A DNA stretch of 64,000 nucleotides from the NCBI RefSeq assembly GCF_001899645.1, contig NZ_MKVV01000091.1, forward strand, positions 240,727 through 304,726, read 5' to 3'. Every line of letters begins with the position of its first letter. Within the stretch, counting starts at the first letter, position 1. The stretch comes from Pseudonocardia sp. 73-21 (GTDB taxonomy: Bacteria; Actinomycetota; Actinomycetes; Mycobacteriales; Pseudonocardiaceae). The notes below the pieces were generated by a model. The model did not search any database. It was not told the origin of the DNA and worked only from the letters and a program-made list of their open reading frames with translations. This document shows, piece after piece, positions 26,592 to 35,532 of this stretch. The position numbers and the translations under genes were made by a program.

Positions 26592-27293
26592 GTGCGCGCC
26601 CGGGTCGAGGAAGCCGCCCGGCACCGGTACGCGGTGACGGTCCGGGCGGACGGGCTCGCCGCGGTGCTCGACCCGTTGCTCCTGCGCGGCCGCGGGGTCG
26701 CGGCCGCGGCGCTCGTGGACGTCGACAGCGGCATGGTGCTCGACACCTGGCCGCCGCCCGATGAGGACGTGGCTTCTGGCGCCGACAGGCCCACGGCCGA
26801 CCCGTGGCCGGGCCACGCCGAGCTGCTGCGGGTGGCTCTGCGCCTGGCCCCGGCCGGTGCGGCGGAACGGGCCGACGGTGCGGCGTACGAGGTGGTGGTG
26901 CACCGCGGCGCCGACCTCCACCACGTCGTCGCCCTCGTGCCGGATCCGCACGGCGGGTGGCTGGGGCTCGCCGTCGAGGTCCGCGGCTCGCGCCGGGCGC
27001 TCGACCGGGCCCGGCGCCGGATGCGGGCGGTACCCCGGCCCGCCCTCACCGCCGGGCCGACCACGGCGCGCCGACCGCGCGCCGACGGCGGGTGGGGCCT
27101 GCTGATGTCCCCACCGCCCGGACCGCCGGCGGAACGATCCGTCCGGGTTGGTCCCGGAGGGCTCCCGGGATCGCTGTTCCACCCCGTCCGGGCTCCGGGC
27201 GGCCCCGCCCCGCAGCGCCCGGTCGCCGTGGCGGCCGGTGCCCACGACGGTCGCCCCGCTCCACCGTCGGCGCTCCCGCCCCCGCGGCGCTGA
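26592..27293 (+). CDS. Roadblock-like protein C
   Basis: A 233-residue protein starting at GTG 26592, with GGAGGA five bases ahead. The N-terminal ~140 residues keep the pattern of protein B in looser form: GVAAAALVDVDSGMVLDTWP, AAYEVVVHRGADLHHVVALV, then LAVEVRGSRRALDRARRRM, which matches B's NRAQANLAMARRDL. The C-terminal ~90 residues are Pro/Gly-rich and probably disordered. The spacing from gene B's stop is 25 bases, so they should be cotranscribed. Confidence 0.6.
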   Translation: MRARVEEAARHRYAVTVRADGLAAVLDPLLLRGRGVAAAALVDVDSGMVLDTWPPPDEDVASGADRPTADPWPGHAELLRVALRLAPAGAAERADGAAYEVVVHRGADLHHVVALVPDPHGGWLGLAVEVRGSRRALDRARRRMRAVPRPALTAGPTTARRPRADGGWGLLMSPPPGPPAERSVRVGPGGLPGSLFHPVRAPGGPAPQRPVAVAAGAHDGRPAPPSALPPPRR

Positions 27294-27388
27294 GCCGTTC
27301 GTCGCACCCGACGTTGGGCTGGACGGGCGGACCGACGGGGCTCCCGACCCGCCCGGCACGATGAACGACCCGACGTCAGGAGTGACCC

Positions 27389-27994
27389 GTGCTCGATGCC
27401 GTGCTGGCCGAACTGCTGGCGCGCACGGGGGCCCGAGCCGCGCGCCTGGTCGACGCGCGGACGGGTACCCAGCTCGCCGAGGCCGGCGCGAACGCCGGCG
27501 ACGACGTGGCCACGCTCGTCCGGCTCGCGCGCGACGCCGCCCCGGTGGCCGCCGCGAGCGGTGGGATGGAGGACCTCGTCCTGGCCACCCCCCGGGCGGT
27601 GCACGTGCTGCGGGGGCTGCCCGGCGCGTTCCTGCACGTACGGGTCGAGGACCTCGCGAGGGTCGCGGGCGTGCGCCACGAGCTGGCCTCGCCGGCCCTG
27701 CAGCGGGCCGTGGCCACGGCACTCACCCCCGAGGAGCCCGGGCTGCCCCGCCCACGGACACCCTCCGACGGGTCCGACAGCCTGCCCGCCCTGGCCACGT
27801 TGGGCGCGGGGGCCCGCCGTCCGGCCCGGACCGGCGCGCTGGCGGTGCTGGCGCTCTCGCCCGACGCCCCCGCCGCCCTGCCCCGGCGCGGATCGCCGCG
27901 CCCGCCCGCGGTACCCGCCGTGCTGAACCAGAACTGGGCGATCGACATCGGGATCATGCAGCGGCTCGTCGCGGGCCTGCATCGCCTGAACTGA
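27389..27994 (+). CDS. Roadblock-like protein D
   Basis: A 201-residue protein starting at GTG 27389 behind AGGAG. Its first 80 residues (MLDAVLAELLARTGARAARL, VDARTGTQLAEAG, MEDLVLATPRAVHVLRGLPG) repeat the layout strand, SG/TG turn, strand, helix, ED-L-x-x-T strand, as in A and B. A Pro/Ala/Arg-rich linker precedes the C-terminal VLNQNWAIDIGIMQRLVAGL, which aligns with protein A's end (Q-x-W-x-x-D-x-x-x-x-x-R-L). A 94-base gap separates it from C, and thrS begins 71 bases downstream on the same strand. Confidence 0.6.
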   Translation: MLDAVLAELLARTGARAARLVDARTGTQLAEAGANAGDDVATLVRLARDAAPVAAASGGMEDLVLATPRAVHVLRGLPGAFLHVRVEDLARVAGVRHELASPALQRAVATALTPEEPGLPRPRTPSDGSDSLPALATLGAGARRPARTGALAVLALSPDAPAALPRRGSPRPPAVPAVLNQNWAIDIGIMQRLVAGLHRLN

Positions 27995-28064
27995 ATGAAA
28001 CCCGATGGAGGGCCACCTCTAGCATCGAGAGGTCAGTTCCGGCAGACCTTCCTGGAGGCACCTC

Positions 28065-30104
28065 GTGTCCGCGCCCGCAGCCAGCCCCCCGTCCGCCCCC
28101 GTCCGGGTGCCGGTCGGGACGACGGCGGGTGCCGCCGTCCGTGAGGCGGGCCTGCCCACCAGCGGTCCGAGCGCGGTGGTCGTCGTGCGGGACGCCGCCG
28201 GGGTCCTCAAGGACCTCTCCTGGGTCCCCGACGTCGACGCCGTGGTCGAGGCCGTGGGCGCCGACACCGAGGACGGCCGCAGCGTCATCCGGCACTCCGC
28301 GGCGCACGTGCTCGCCCAGGCCGTGCAGCAGTTGTTCCCCGAGGCCAAGCTGGGCATCGGCCCGCCGATCACCGACGGCTTCTACTACGACTTCGACGTC
28401 GAGCGGCCTTTCACCCCCGAGGACCTCACCAAGCTCGAGTCGGCGATGAAGAAGATCGTCAAGGCCGGGCAGCGGTTCTCGCGGCGGTCCTACGACTCGC
28501 TCGACGACGCCCGCAAGGAGCTCGCCGACCAGCCCTACAAGCTCGAGCTGATCGAGCTCAAGGGCGGCGCCGACGACGGCGAGGTCATGGAGGTCGACGC
28601 CTCCGGCGAGCTCACCGCCTACGACAACGTGCACGCCCACACCGGCGATGTCGTGTGGTCGGACCTCTGCCGCGGCCCGCACATCCCCACCACCAGGTTC
28701 ATCCCGGCGTTCAAGATCCTGCGCAGCGCCGCCGCGTACTGGCGCGGCGACCAGAACAACGCGCAGCTGCAGCGCATCTACGGCACCGCGTGGGAGTCGG
28801 GCGAGGCCATGGACGCCTACCTCACCCGCGTCGCCGAGGCGGAGCGCCGCGACCACCGGCGCCTCGGCCAGGAGCTGGACCTGTTCTCGTTCCCCGACGA
28901 GCTGGGCTCGGGCCTGCCGGTCTTCCACCCCAAGGGCGGCATCGTCCGCCGGGAGATGGAGGACTACTCGCGGCGCCGCCACGAGGAGGCGGGCTACGAG
29001 TTCGTCTACTCGCCGCACATCACCAAGTCGAAGCTCTACGAGATCTCCGGGCACCTCGACTGGTACGCCGACGGCATGTACCCGCCCATGCACCTCGACG
29101 AGGAGCGCAACGCCGCGGGGGAGGTCACCAAGCCCGGCCAGGACTACTACCTGAAGCCGATGAACTGCCCCATGCACATCCTGATCTTCGACGCACGCGG
29201 GCGGTCGTACCGGGAGCTGCCGCTGCGGGCGTTCGAGTTCGGGTCGGTGTACCGCTACGAGAAGTCCGGCGTGATCCACGGGCTCACCCGCGTGCGCGGC
29301 ATGACCCAGGACGACGCCCACATCTTCTGCACCGACGACCAGGTGCAGGACGAGCTGAAGTCGCTGCTGAAGTTCGTGCTCGACCTGCTGCGCGACTACG
29401 GCCTCGACGACTTCTACCTCGAGCTCTCCACCCGCAACCCGGAGAAGTCCGTCGGCACCGACGACATGTGGGAGCGGTCCACCGCCGCCCTGCAGGAGGC
29501 CGCGGAGGAGTCGGGCCTGGAGCTCGTGGCCGACCCGGGCGGCGCCGCGTTCTACGGCCCGAAGATCTCCGTGCAGGTCAAGGACGCCATCGGACGCACC
29601 TGGCAGATGTCCACCATCCAGCTCGACCTCAACCTGCCCGAGCGGTTCGGTCTGACCTACACCGCCGCCGACGGCACCCGGCAGCGCCCGGTGATGATCC
29701 ACCGCGCGCTGTTCGGCTCCATCGAGCGCTTCTTCGGGGTGCTCACCGAGCACTACGCGGGCGCGTTCCCGGCGTGGCTGGCGCCCGTGCAGGTCGTGGC
29801 GATCCCGGTCACCGACGAGCAGGTGGCCGCGGCCGACGAGATCGCCGGGCTGCTCCGCGCCCAGCGGGTGCGGGTGGACGTCGACGCCGGCGACGACCGG
29901 ATGCAGAAGAAGATCCGCACCCACACCATGCAGAAGGTGCCGTTCATGCTGCTCATCGGCGCCCGTGACGTCGAGGCGGGTGCGGTGAGCTTCCGGTTCC
30001 GCGACGGCACCCAGCGCAACGGGGTGCCCGTGGCCGAGGCCGTGCAGACGATCGTCGACTGGATCGCGAGCCGCAACAACGCCAGCCCCACGGCCGAGCA
30101 GTAG
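28065..30104 (+). CDS. thrS: Threonyl-tRNA synthetase
   Basis: A 679-residue class II aminoacyl-tRNA synthetase that charges tRNA-Thr. A reduced N-terminal TGS-like region comes first, then the SAD editing domain with HSAAHVLAQAVQ (near 76) and later motifs, the catalytic core with the Zn ligand Cys in MNCPMHI (near 367), motif 2 FEFGSVYRYEKSGVIHGLTR, motif 3 region MIHRALFGSIERFFG, and the C-terminal anticodon-binding domain. It is in the same position before the HIT and pgsA genes as in M. tuberculosis. The start is GTG at 28065 behind GGAGG. Confidence 0.97.
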   Translation: MSAPAASPPSAPVRVPVGTTAGAAVREAGLPTSGPSAVVVVRDAAGVLKDLSWVPDVDAVVEAVGADTEDGRSVIRHSAAHVLAQAVQQLFPEAKLGIGPPITDGFYYDFDVERPFTPEDLTKLESAMKKIVKAGQRFSRRSYDSLDDARKELADQPYKLELIELKGGADDGEVMEVDASGELTAYDNVHAHTGDVVWSDLCRGPHIPTTRFIPAFKILRSAAAYWRGDQNNAQLQRIYGTAWESGEAMDAYLTRVAEAERRDHRRLGQELDLFSFPDELGSGLPVFHPKGGIVRREMEDYSRRRHEEAGYEFVYSPHITKSKLYEISGHLDWYADGMYPPMHLDEERNAAGEVTKPGQDYYLKPMNCPMHILIFDARGRSYRELPLRAFEFGSVYRYEKSGVIHGLTRVRGMTQDDAHIFCTDDQVQDELKSLLKFVLDLLRDYGLDDFYLELSTRNPEKSVGTDDMWERSTAALQEAAEESGLELVADPGGAAFYGPKISVQVKDAIGRTWQMSTIQLDLNLPERFGLTYTAADGTRQRPVMIHRALFGSIERFFGVLTEHYAGAFPAWLAPVQVVAIPVTDEQVAAADEIAGLLRAQRVRVDVDAGDDRMQKKIRTHTMQKVPFMLLIGARDVEAGAVSFRFRDGTQRNGVPVAEAVQTIVDWIASRNNASPTAEQ

Positions 30105-30559
30105 TGCCGACGTACACGAGCACCGTCGTCTCCCCGCTGCACATCGGGGTGGCGGTGGTGTTCGCCGTGGCCGCCGTCGTGGCCGCGTCGATCGACGGGC
30201 AGTGGTGGATCGGCGTGCCGGTCGCGCTGGTGATCCTGTTGATCGGGGTCCACGTGGGTGTGGTGCAGCTGGTCGTCGGGCCCGAGGAGGTCCGGGCCGG
30301 ACAGGGCCCGTGGGGCGGTGGGCGGCGCATCCCGGTCGCCGAGATCGCCGACACCCAGGCCGCCGAGCTCACGTTCGGCCAGGTGCTCGGGGTCGGGCTG
30401 CCCACCGGTGCGAAGCCCGGCCGCCCCGCCCCCGAGCGGCCCACGAGCCGGCTCACCGTCCGGCCCGGGCCCACCCTGCTGCTGGTGCTGCACACCCGCG
30501 AGCGCATCTGGGTCAGCACGGCCGACCCGGCCGCGGCCGCTTCGGCGCTGCGTACCTAG
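30104..30559 (+). CDS. Two-helix membrane protein with PH-like domain
   Basis: A 151-residue protein with two N-terminal transmembrane helices (about 12-30 and 37-57), then a beta-rich domain with RRIPVAEIADTQAAELTFGQ and LTVRPGPTLLLVLHTRERIW that resembles bacterial PH-like domains. The GTG start at 30104 shares a base with the thrS stop codon, so it is coupled. Function unknown. Domain assignment is from visual pattern only. Confidence 0.6.
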   Translation: MPTYTSTVVSPLHIGVAVVFAVAAVVAASIDGQWWIGVPVALVILLIGVHVGVVQLVVGPEEVRAGQGPWGGGRRIPVAEIADTQAAELTFGQVLGVGLPTGAKPGRPAPERPTSRLTVRPGPTLLLVLHTRERIWVSTADPAAAASALRT

Positions 30560-30570
30560 GATCAGCGCCC

Positions 30571-31119
30571 ATGAGCGGCGCACCGGTGCTGGAGCCGATG
30601 GACGGTGTGGGGGACCCCGACGGGTTCCGCCGGCTCTGGACGCCGCACCGGATGGCCTACATCAAGGACACCAGCGACGAGGGCTGCCCGTTCTGCCGCA
30701 TCCCGTCGCTGCCCGACGAGGACGGCCTGGTGGTGGCCCGCGGCGAGGCCGTGTACGCGGTGCTCAACCTGCACCCCTACAACCCGGGCCACCTCATGGT
30801 GCTGCCCTACCGGCACGTCGCCGGGCTGGAGGACCTCACCCCGGCCGAGTCGGCCGGGCTGATGGCGTTCACCCAGCAGGCCGTGCGCACGATGAAGCAG
30901 GTGGCGGCCCCGCACGCGTTCAACGTGGGGATCAACCTGGGCACCGTCGCGGGCGGGTCGCTCGCCGACCACCTCCACCAGCACGTCGTGCCGCGCTGGG
31001 GCGGCGACTCCAACTTCATCGCCGTGGTCGGCCAGACGAAGGTGATCCCGCAGCTGCTCTCGGAGACCCGTGCGCTGCTCGCGGAGGCGTGGCCGGGGGC
31101 CCACGCGCCCTCGGACTAG
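30571..31119 (+). CDS. HIT-family hydrolase/AP4A phosphorylase-like protein
   Basis: A 182-residue histidine-triad protein. The triad HLHQHVVPRW (near 134) holds the catalytic His, and CPFCRIPS gives a zinc-binding Cys pair near residue 35. NLHPYNPGHLMVLPYRHV is the other conserved strand. The order thrS, HIT, pgsA matches M. tuberculosis Rv2614c-Rv2612c; the Rv2613c product is an Ap4A phosphorylase, so this is the most likely activity. Its ATG lies 11 bases after the PH-like gene. Confidence 0.93.
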   Translation: MSGAPVLEPMDGVGDPDGFRRLWTPHRMAYIKDTSDEGCPFCRIPSLPDEDGLVVARGEAVYAVLNLHPYNPGHLMVLPYRHVAGLEDLTPAESAGLMAFTQQAVRTMKQVAAPHAFNVGINLGTVAGGSLADHLHQHVVPRWGGDSNFIAVVGQTKVIPQLLSETRALLAEAWPGAHAPSD

Positions 31120-31164
31120 GCTGGACGCGTCGGCACCACCCCGCGGCAGACCAAGCAGGAGTCC

Positions 31165-31791
31165 ATGCTCAACGTCTTCGCCCGCGTGCACGTCAACCGC
31201 GTGGCCGATCCGCTCGCGCGGCGGCTGCTGGCGCTCGGCGTCACCCCCGACGCCGTGACGGTGGCGGGCACAGTCGGCAGCGTCGCGTCGGCGGTGTGGT
31301 TCCTGCCCCGCGACCAGCTGCTCGTCGGCACCCTCCTGATCTGGTTCTTCGTGATGTTCGACCTCGTCGACGGTGCGATGGCCCGGGCCCGCGGCCACAG
31401 CACGCCCTTCGGCGCCGTGCTCGACTCGGCCTGCGACCGTGCCGCCGACGGGACCCTGTTCGCCGCGCTGGCCTGGTGGTGCCTCGGGGTCGGGCAGAAC
31501 CGGCTCCTCGGCGTCGCCGCGCTCGTGTGCCTGGTGTCCGGGCAGCTCGTCTCCTACGTCAAGGCGCGCGCGGAGGGACTGGGGCTCTCGGCCGACGGCG
31601 GGCTCGTCGAGCGGGCGGAGCGGCTGATCCTCGCCCTGGTGGGCACCGGCCTGCACGGGCTCGGGGTGCCCTACGCGCTCGACGTGGCGCTGTGGCTGCT
31701 CGCGGTGGGGTCGCTGTGGACGGTGGGGCAGCGGATCCTGTCGGTGTACCGCAGCGCCCAGGCGCTCCCGCCGGCCCCTCCGGTGCCGTGA
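31165..31791 (+). CDS. pgsA: Phosphatidylinositol phosphate synthase (CDP-alcohol phosphotransferase)
   Basis: A 208-residue membrane enzyme with the CDP-alcohol phosphotransferase motif D-x2-D-G-x2-A-R-x8-G-x3-D-x3-D, seen here as FDLVDGAMARARGHSTPFGA followed by VLDSACD. In actinobacteria it makes phosphatidylinositol phosphate from CDP-diacylglycerol and inositol phosphate, the base for PIMs. About six transmembrane helices are visible. AGGAG is five bases before the ATG. Its stop overlaps patA by four bases; the PIM-pathway genes are a coupled operon. Confidence 0.95.
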   Translation: MLNVFARVHVNRVADPLARRLLALGVTPDAVTVAGTVGSVASAVWFLPRDQLLVGTLLIWFFVMFDLVDGAMARARGHSTPFGAVLDSACDRAADGTLFAALAWWCLGVGQNRLLGVAALVCLVSGQLVSYVKARAEGLGLSADGGLVERAERLILALVGTGLHGLGVPYALDVALWLLAVGSLWTVGQRILSVYRSAQALPPAPPVP

Positions 31792-32693
31792 CCCTCGCGC
31801 AGACCATCTCGGCACGCCTGACCGATCTCGAGTACGCGGCCGCCTGGCGGCTGGTGCGGGCCCTGCCCGAACCGGTGGCGCTCGGCGCGTTCCGGCTCGG
31901 GGCCGATCTCGCCGCCCGCCGCGGCGGGACCGGGGCGCGGCAGCTGCGGGCCAACCTGCGCCGCGCCGCGCCGGGTGCCGACCTCGACGTCCTCGTCCGC
32001 GACGGCCTGCGCAGCTACGCGCGCTACTGGTGCGAGGCGTTCCGGCTGCCGTCGATGGACCCCGCCGACGTCCACGCCCGCACGCGGGTCACCGGGCCCG
32101 GGCCGTTCGCCGAGGCCCTCGACGACGGGCGTGGCGTCGTGCTCGCCCTGGTGCACAGCGGGAACTGGGACGCGGCGGGCGTGTGGCTCGTCGAGACACT
32201 GCGCCGTCGCGGGCTCGAGCCGTCGTTCACGACGGTGGCGCAGCGATTGGCACCGGAGTCGGTCTACCGGCGGTTCGTGGCCTACCGGGAGGCGCTGGGG
32301 TTCGAGGTGGTGGCCGCCGAGGGCGGTTCCGCCACCCACCGCGCGCTGACGTCGCGGCTGCGGTCCGGCGGGGTCGTCTGCCTGCTGGCCGACCGGGACG
32401 TGACGGGCACCGGGGCCGAGGTGTCGTTCCTCGGCGCGCCGACCACGATGCCCACCGGACCCGCGCGGCTGGCCGCGCTGACCGGCGCGCTGCTGCTGCC
32501 CACCCACGCCTGCTTCACCCCCGACGGGTGGTCGCTCGACTTCGCCGACCCCGTGCCCGTGCCCGGCCGCGCCGACGTCGGCCGTCATGACGTCGGCGGG
32601 GCCACGCAGGCGCTGGCCGACGCGTTCGGCGTGCTCGTCTCCCGCGCCCCCGCCGACTGGCACGTGCTGCAGCCGATCTGGCGCGAGCCGTGA
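31788..32693 (+). CDS. patA: Phosphatidylinositol mannoside acyltransferase
   Basis: A 301-residue LpxL-like acyltransferase with the HX4D motif HSGNWD (near residues 122-127). It transfers palmitoyl to the mannose of PIM1/PIM2, as M. tuberculosis Rv2611c does. The conserved downstream pattern RSGGVVCLLADRDVTGTGAE and WHVLQPIW also match. It starts at GTG 31788 in a GTGA overlap with pgsA and ends in a GTGA overlap with pimA. Confidence 0.95.
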   Translation: MTLAQTISARLTDLEYAAAWRLVRALPEPVALGAFRLGADLAARRGGTGARQLRANLRRAAPGADLDVLVRDGLRSYARYWCEAFRLPSMDPADVHARTRVTGPGPFAEALDDGRGVVLALVHSGNWDAAGVWLVETLRRRGLEPSFTTVAQRLAPESVYRRFVAYREALGFEVVAAEGGSATHRALTSRLRSGGVVCLLADRDVTGTGAEVSFLGAPTTMPTGPARLAALTGALLLPTHACFTPDGWSLDFADPVPVPGRADVGRHDVGGATQALADAFGVLVSRAPADWHVLQPIWREP

Positions 32694-33808
32694 CCCCACT
32701 GCGCATCGGGATCGTCTGCCCGTACTCGCTCGACGTCCCCGGCGGGGTGCAGACGCACGTGCTGGGTCTCGCGCGGGCCCTGATCGCCCGGGGCCACGCG
32801 GTCGACGTGCTCGCGCCGTCGGAGGGGGCGGGGCCGCTGCCCGACTTCGTGACCCCGGCCGGGCGCGCGCTGGGCGTGCCCTACAACGGGTCGGTGGCGC
32901 GGGTCGCGGTCGGGCCCCGCTCGTACGCTCGGGTGCGCCGCTGGCTCACCGACCACCGCTTCGACGTCCTGCACCTGCACGAGCCCACCACGCCGAGCCT
33001 GTCGGTGCTGGCGCTGCAGCTGGCCGACGGCCCGATCGTCGTCACGTTCCACACCGCCACCGAGCGCTCCCGGGCGCTCAGCGCGTTCGGTGGGATGCTG
33101 CGGCCGCTGATGGAGAAGGTCACCGCCCGGATCGCCGTGTCGCCGCTCGCCCGCCGCGTGCAGGTCCAGCACCTGGGCGGGGACGCGGTGGAGATCCCGA
33201 ACGGCGTCGACCTCGCGGCCGGCGGGCCCCCGCGGCCCGTGCCCGCACGCGGCACGACGGTGGGCTTCCTCGGCCGCTTCGACGAGCCGCGCAAGGGCAT
33301 GGCGCAGCTCCTGGACGCGGTGCGCACGCTCGCGCCCGACCGTCCGGACCTGCGGGTGCTCGTAGTGGGTCGCGGTGACGCGTCCTCGCTGCGGCGCGCG
33401 GCCGGGCCGGTGGCCGACCGCCTCGACGTCCTCGGCCCGGTGGACGACGCCGGCAAGGCCGCGGCCCTGCGCGCGATGGACGTCTTCTGCGCCCCCAACA
33501 CCGGGGGGGAGAGCTTCGGGATGGTGCTCACCGAGGCGATGGCGGCCGGCACGCCGGTGCTCGCGAGCGACCTGGACGCGTTCCGGGCGGTGCTCGGTGA
33601 CGCCGGTGAGGTGTGCGCGCCGGGTGATCTCGCGCCGCGGCTGGCCGCCCTGCTGGACGACCCCGTGCGGCGGGCGGGCTACGCGGCGGCGGGCCGGGCC
33701 CGCGCGGCGGAGTTCGCGTGGCCGGTGGTGGCGGCGTCGGTCGAGCGGGTCTACCGGGCCGCCGTGGCCGCCGACCCGCGGGGGATCGCGCCGCCGAGGG
33801 TGTCGTGA
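32690..33808 (+). CDS. pimA: Phosphatidylinositol alpha-mannosyltransferase PimA
   Basis: A 372-residue GT4 glycosyltransferase with a GDP-mannose binding pattern. The N-terminal IGIVCPYSLDVPGGVQTHVL and the inositol-lipid-side motifs PYNGSVARVAVGP and HLHEPTTPSLS are those of PimA. The C-terminal Rossmann domain has FLGRFDEPRKGM and PNTGGESFGMVLTEAMAAGT, with the donor-binding Glu. It adds the first mannose to phosphatidylinositol on the inner membrane face. Coupled to patA and to the LemA-like gene. Confidence 0.96.
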   Translation: MTPLRIGIVCPYSLDVPGGVQTHVLGLARALIARGHAVDVLAPSEGAGPLPDFVTPAGRALGVPYNGSVARVAVGPRSYARVRRWLTDHRFDVLHLHEPTTPSLSVLALQLADGPIVVTFHTATERSRALSAFGGMLRPLMEKVTARIAVSPLARRVQVQHLGGDAVEIPNGVDLAAGGPPRPVPARGTTVGFLGRFDEPRKGMAQLLDAVRTLAPDRPDLRVLVVGRGDASSLRRAAGPVADRLDVLGPVDDAGKAAALRAMDVFCAPNTGGESFGMVLTEAMAAGTPVLASDLDAFRAVLGDAGEVCAPGDLAPRLAALLDDPVRRAGYAAAGRARAAEFAWPVVAASVERVYRAAVAADPRGIAPPRVS

Positions 33809-34317
33809 CGATCTCGGCGCTGGTGGTGGGCGCGCTGCTGCTGGTGTGGTTGGTGGTCGTGTGCGTGACGCGGGTCCGGCGGCTGGACCGCCTGCACGTG
33901 CGCATGGACGCCGCCCGCGCCGGGCTCGCCCTCGCGCTGGAACGACGCCGGTCCGCGGCTGCGCCCGCGTCCGGGCCCGTCGTGGGCGCGGCCGTCGCGG
34001 CGGCGCGGGCTGTCGACCCGGGGGACCGGGAGGCGGCGGAGAACGCGCTCGGGCGGGCCCTGGCCGCACTGGACCGCTCCACCCTGCCCGAGGCCGCCCG
34101 TCACGAGCTGGCCGAGGCCGAGCAGGCCGTCGCGCTCGCCCGGCGCGTCCACAACGACGCGGTGCGCGACACCCTCGCGCTGCGGTCCCGGCGGCTGGTG
34201 CGCTGGCTGCACCTCGCGGGCACCGCACCGATGCCCGCCTACTTCGAGATCGCCGACCCCGCGGGTGTGACGGCCCCCGCAGCCGCGCCGGTGAACAGGG
34301 CCGCGCCGCCGCGCTGA
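33805..34317 (+). CDS. LemA-like membrane-anchored protein
   Basis: A 170-residue protein starting at GTG 33805, which overlaps the pimA stop by four bases. One transmembrane helix (about 3-25: VGALLLVWLVVVCVTR) is followed by two long amphipathic helices (RRLDRLHVRMDAARAGLALA and AARHELAEAEQAVALARRVH). The ARRVHNDAVRDT pattern resembles the LemA family, in which F/L-A-R-x-x-Y-N-D-A-V is standard. It fills the place of a Nudix gene in the M. tuberculosis order. Function unknown. Confidence 0.7.
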   Translation: MTISALVVGALLLVWLVVVCVTRVRRLDRLHVRMDAARAGLALALERRRSAAAPASGPVVGAAVAAARAVDPGDREAAENALGRALAALDRSTLPEAARHELAEAEQAVALARRVHNDAVRDTLALRSRRLVRWLHLAGTAPMPAYFEIADPAGVTAPAAAPVNRAAPPR

Positions 34318-34372
34318 CGTAGGATCGGTGGTCTGTCCGTCCCGAGGATCCACTCGACCGAGAGGTACCACC

Positions 34373-35305
34373 GTGTCGTCCGACCAGCCCGTTTCCGGCA
34401 GTGCAGTTGACCCTGGGGCAGGCCCCCAGCAGGGCACCGCGCGCGTCAAGCGCGGGATGGCCGAGATGCTCAAGGGCGGCGTCATCATGGACGTCGTCGA
34501 CGCCACCCAGGCGAAGATCGCCGAGGACGCCGGCGCCGTCGCCGTCATGGCGCTGGAACGCGTGCCCGCCGACATCCGCGCACAGGGCGGCGTCGCCCGG
34601 ATGAGCGACCCGGACATGATCCAGGGCATCATCGACGCCGTCTCGATCCCCGTCATGGCCAAGGCGCGCATCGGTCACTTCGTCGAGGCCCAGGTGCTGC
34701 AGTCGCTCGGCGTCGACTACATCGACGAGTCCGAGGTGCTCACCCCGGCCGACGAGGCCAACCACATCGACAAGTGGCCCTTCACCGTCCCGTTCGTCTG
34801 CGGCGCCACCAACCTGGGCGAGGCCCTGCGGCGGCTCGCCGAGGGCGCGGCCATGATCCGCTCGAAGGGCGAGGCCGGCACCGGCAACGTCGTCGAGGCC
34901 ACCCGGCACATGCGCTCCATCCGCGGCGAGATCCGCCGGCTCGGCACCCTCGACGCGAACGAGCTCTACGTCGCGGCCAAGGAGCTGCAGGCCCCGTACG
35001 AGATCGTCGCGGAGGTCGCGCGCGCCGGGAAGCTGCCCGTCACGCTGTTCACCGCCGGTGGCATCGCCACCCCGGCCGACGCCGCGATGATGATGCAGCT
35101 CGGCGCCGAGGGCGTGTTCGTGGGCTCGGGCATCTTCAAGTCCGGCGACCCGGCCCAGCGCGCCGAGGCCATCGTCAAGGCCACCACGTTCTTCGACGAC
35201 CCCGACGTGATCGCCAAGGTGTCGCGTGGGCTGGGGGAGGCCATGGTCGGCATCAACATCTCCGACCTCCCGGCGGAGCAGCGCTACGCCGGCCGCGGCT
35301 GGTAA
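34373..35305 (+). CDS. pdxS: Pyridoxal 5'-phosphate synthase subunit PdxS
   Basis: A 310-residue (beta/alpha)8 barrel that makes PLP from ribose 5-phosphate, glyceraldehyde 3-phosphate and ammonia. MAEMLKGGVIMDVVDATQAK, the catalytic-lysine strand VMAKARIGHFVEAQ (Lys near 97), VVEATRHMRSIRGEIR and FTAGGIATPADAAMMMQLGA are diagnostic. Its glutaminase partner PdxT, usually next door, is 12.7 kb away. A strong hairpin follows the stop. The GTG at 34373 has AGAGG upstream. Confidence 0.97.
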   Translation: MSSDQPVSGSAVDPGAGPQQGTARVKRGMAEMLKGGVIMDVVDATQAKIAEDAGAVAVMALERVPADIRAQGGVARMSDPDMIQGIIDAVSIPVMAKARIGHFVEAQVLQSLGVDYIDESEVLTPADEANHIDKWPFTVPFVCGATNLGEALRRLAEGAAMIRSKGEAGTGNVVEATRHMRSIRGEIRRLGTLDANELYVAAKELQAPYEIVAEVARAGKLPVTLFTAGGIATPADAAMMMQLGAEGVFVGSGIFKSGDPAQRAEAIVKATTFFDDPDVIAKVSRGLGEAMVGINISDLPAEQRYAGRGW

Positions 35306-35362
35306 CTCTCCGTCGCACGATCGGGTTACTCGTACAACCGTTCGACCGTTCGTCGCTCCGCT

Positions 35363-35409
35363 CATCGCCGCCGGACGCCCGATCATCGCGATCAGGCCCG
35401 GCGGCGATG
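35363..35409 (+). terminator. Hairpin after pdxS
   Basis: CATCGCCGCCGG (35363-35374) pairs with CCGGCGGCGATG (35398-35409); an inner GCC-x-GATC/GATC-x-GGC stem and a five-base loop complete it. It lies 58 bases after the pdxS stop codon. No T run follows, which is usual for high-GC actinobacteria. It marks the break where the conserved block ends and accessory genes begin. Confidence 0.6.
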
Positions 35410-35419
35410 ACGTTCCGTT

Positions 35420-35443
35420 AACCCGATGGAGCCCCATTGGGTT
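35420..35443. other. Second dyad in the pdxS-GH16 gap
   Basis: AACCCGATGG and CCATTGGGTT face each other with one mismatch and a four-base loop, in an AT-richer stretch (35411-35500) that precedes the GH16 gene. It may be an operator or part of the promoter for that gene; I see no clear hexamers. Confidence 0.35.
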
Positions 35444-35532
35444 CTCGTTAGGGTGACTCGGCCGTTTTCTGTAACGAACCTGCTTAGTGTCCTGCCCTGT
35501 TGAGGATGTGACGTGAGTGGCAGGGGAGCTTG

